NCBI RefSeq assembly: GCF_910586915.1
Contig: NZ_CAJULN010000020.1
Location: 1-52,204 of the forward strand
Reading direction: 5' to 3'
DNA length: 52,204 nt
From: an uncultured Bacteroides sp.
GTDB taxonomy: Bacteria; Bacteroidota; Bacteroidia; Bacteroidales; Bacteroidaceae
The notes under the pieces were generated by a model, which was not told the DNA's origin, did no database searches, and worked only from the letters and a program-made list of their open reading frames with translations. Shown piece by piece: positions 51,205-52,204 of the stretch (positions are counted from its first letter, which is position 1; each line of letters opens with the position of its first letter). Both the position numbers and the translations under genes were made by a program.

Positions 51205-51235
51205 CAAAAGTATTCCTTTTTTTTGAATTATCAAA
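51205..51235 (-). promoter_or_regulatory. Promoter of rplY (TTTG-N19-TAnnTTTG)
   Basis: Minus strand: TTTG at 51235-51232, 19 nt spacer, TACTTTTG at 51212-51205. This is the best match to the Bacteroides -33/-7 consensus in the window. The leader to the ATG (51110) would be ~90 nt. Confidence 0.8.
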
Positions 51236-51246
51236 GAGTTGCTTCC

Positions 51247-51645
51247 TTAAAAGTCGATATCTATTTTGATTTCGCTTTCCAATTTGCTCTCTTCCGCCTC
51301 TTCGGCAACCTTTTCTCTCTTTTCTGCGATGTGTCTTTGCGGGCAACCGGGATAGTTGTCGGCAGAGTTCTCGCCGATGAAGTCAATGGCTTCGTTCAGT
51401 CCGTCCATAAACTTCTGGAAGTCCTCCTGATATAAGAAGATTTTGTGCTTCTCGAAACTGACCTGAGAATCATCACCTTCTCCCGTTATCACTTTTTTAC
51501 TTTCTGTAATAGCCAAGAACATCTCATCTTTACGATTCTTTTTTACGTCGAGGTAGTAGATGCGTTTACCTGCTTTGACAGACTTGGAGAACACAATCTC
51601 CTTGTCATTCATGTCTGCACTCATTTTCTTTTTAAAGTCTTCCAT
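51247..51645 (-). CDS. DUF3276 (PUR-alpha-like) nucleic-acid-binding protein
   Basis: 132 aa. A central PUR-like domain (IVFSKSVKAGKRIYYLDVKKNRKDEMFLAITESKK and FEKHKIFLYQEDFQKFMDGLNEAIDFI, about 18-92) resembles the single-stranded nucleic-acid-binding fold of Bacteroidota DUF3276 proteins. The C-terminal tail is acidic (EKVAEEAEESKLESEIKID). Probable cytoplasmic RNA/ssDNA-binding protein, role unknown. It is followed by the rplY promoter region. Confidence 0.88.
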   Translation of the reverse strand: MEDFKKKMSADMNDKEIVFSKSVKAGKRIYYLDVKKNRKDEMFLAITESKKVITGEGDDSQVSFEKHKIFLYQEDFQKFMDGLNEAIDFIGENSADNYPGCPQRHIAEKREKVAEEAEESKLESEIKIDIDF

Positions 51646-51774
51646 ATCTTACGATCTGTTTATAATCGGCTTCAAAATTGGATATTTTTTTTAAACTGTC
51701 AAAAGAAAATGCGCAGAGAATAAAATACTGCATTAAAAAATGTGATTTGCTTGTGAGAATTCATTAAAAATATC

Positions 51775-51782
51775 TACTTTTG
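51775..51782 (+). promoter_or_regulatory. Promoter -7 box of nusB
   Basis: TACTTTTG, 31 nt before the nusB ATG at 51814. A weak TTG-type -33 lies about 20 nt upstream (51751-51753). Confidence 0.65.
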
Positions 51783-51813
51783 CAATTCGATAACAACAGT
51801 ATTAATTTGAATT

Positions 51814-52204
51814 ATGATCAACAGAGTTCTTATTCGTCTTAAGATTATACAGATTGTGTATGCCTATTATCAGAACGGCAGTAAAAATTTGGACTCAGCG
51901 GAGAAAGAGTTATTCTTTAGTCTTTCAAAGGCGTATGACCTTTACAACTATTTGTTGATGCTGATGATAGCATTGACGGAGTATGCACAGAAGCGCATTG
52001 ATGCGGCAAAAGCCAAACTGGCACCCACGGCAGAGGAGCTATATCCCAATACAAAGTTTGTGGACAATAAATTTATTGCCCAATTGGAAGTCAATAGACA
52101 GTTGGCGGAGTTTATCGCCAACCAGAAGAGAACGTGGGCAAACGACCAGGACTTCGTGAAAGGACTTTACGAGAAAATTATAGAAACCGACATCTACAAA
52201 GAAT
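51814..52204 (+). CDS. nusB: Transcription antitermination factor NusB, N-terminal part
   Basis: 130 codons are visible; the gene runs off the right edge. MINRVLIRLKIIQIVYAYYQ is the typical start of the long Bacteroidota NusB, whose N-terminal region is extended compared with E. coli NusB; the conserved NusB core should follow outside the window. NusB with S10 (NusE) binds boxA RNA and promotes antitermination of rRNA operons. Confidence 0.9.
   Translation, partial: MINRVLIRLKIIQIVYAYYQNGSKNLDSAEKELFFSLSKAYDLYNYLLMLMIALTEYAQKRIDAAKAKLAPTAEELYPNTKFVDNKFIAQLEVNRQLAEFIANQKRTWANDQDFVKGLYEKIIETDIYKE

Noticed and set aside
1..52204. CRISPR arrays, rRNA genes, insertion sequences
   Set aside because: No regularly spaced repeats with unique spacers, no rRNA-like stretches and no transposase genes were seen.

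Overview
The window is a piece of a Bacteroides-type chromosome. The evidence is the set of core genes (FloA/NfeD pair, DUF4199, DUF6048, DUF6452, DUF3276, a long NusB, MntP) and the recurring promoter box TAnnTTTG, which is the -7 element of the Bacteroides primary sigma factor. The core gene order reminds me of the B. thetaiotaomicron group; that is memory, not a search. The window has two parts: an accessory island (1 to about 28.1 kb) and ordinary core chromosome (28.1 to 52.2 kb).

The island looks like an integrative and mobilizable element whose right end abuts the 3' end of mnmE. Its left end lies outside the window. Reading from mnmE inward it has: a protein with a zinc finger and four helix-turn-helix (HTH) units; a tyrosine recombinase; a RhuM-like small protein; a membrane protein; a divergently transcribed Mrr endonuclease; an excisionase-like HTH protein, a DUF3987 ATPase and a TOPRIM primase; a MobC-like protein and a relaxase with a candidate oriT; and then a block of defence cargo. 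A 50-bp direct repeat (84% identical) precedes both the integrase and the HTH/DUF3987 operon, which suggests one regulator controls both.

The cargo contains (a) two adjacent, overlapping reverse transcriptase genes that match the DRT3 anti-phage architecture (Drt3a + Drt3b), followed by a structured intergenic stretch with a (CA)4 motif and a strong terminator that I propose as its ncRNA; (b) a type I restriction-modification operon, hsdM-hsdS-fic-hsdR, with an upstream Xre regulator and downstream GIY-YIG/DUF4357 and two unknown small genes; (c) a decayed tail with a Fic gene broken by two frameshifts and a DinD/RhuM gene broken by one, plus a metallophosphoesterase; and (d) at the left edge, on the opposite strand, the end of a Wadjet-like system (SMC-type ATPase C-terminus plus a JetD-like TOPRIM protein). 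The DRT3 cassette is bracketed by two copies of a ~40-bp promoter/terminator module.

The core part holds: udp-mnmE; a TPR/PD40 gene with nfeD-floA; ttcA and a DUF486 membrane protein; the operon DUF4199, glycosyltransferase, DUF6452, DUF6048, mntP, apbE; tRNA-Thr(UGU); eno; a pentapeptide-repeat gene; fluC; a PurF-like protein lacking the usual catalytic cysteine; pepT; gcvT; a KefB-type antiporter; an S4-domain protein; pth; rplY; a DUF3276 gene; and the start of nusB. Several intergenic spaces here hold long inverted or tandem repeats.
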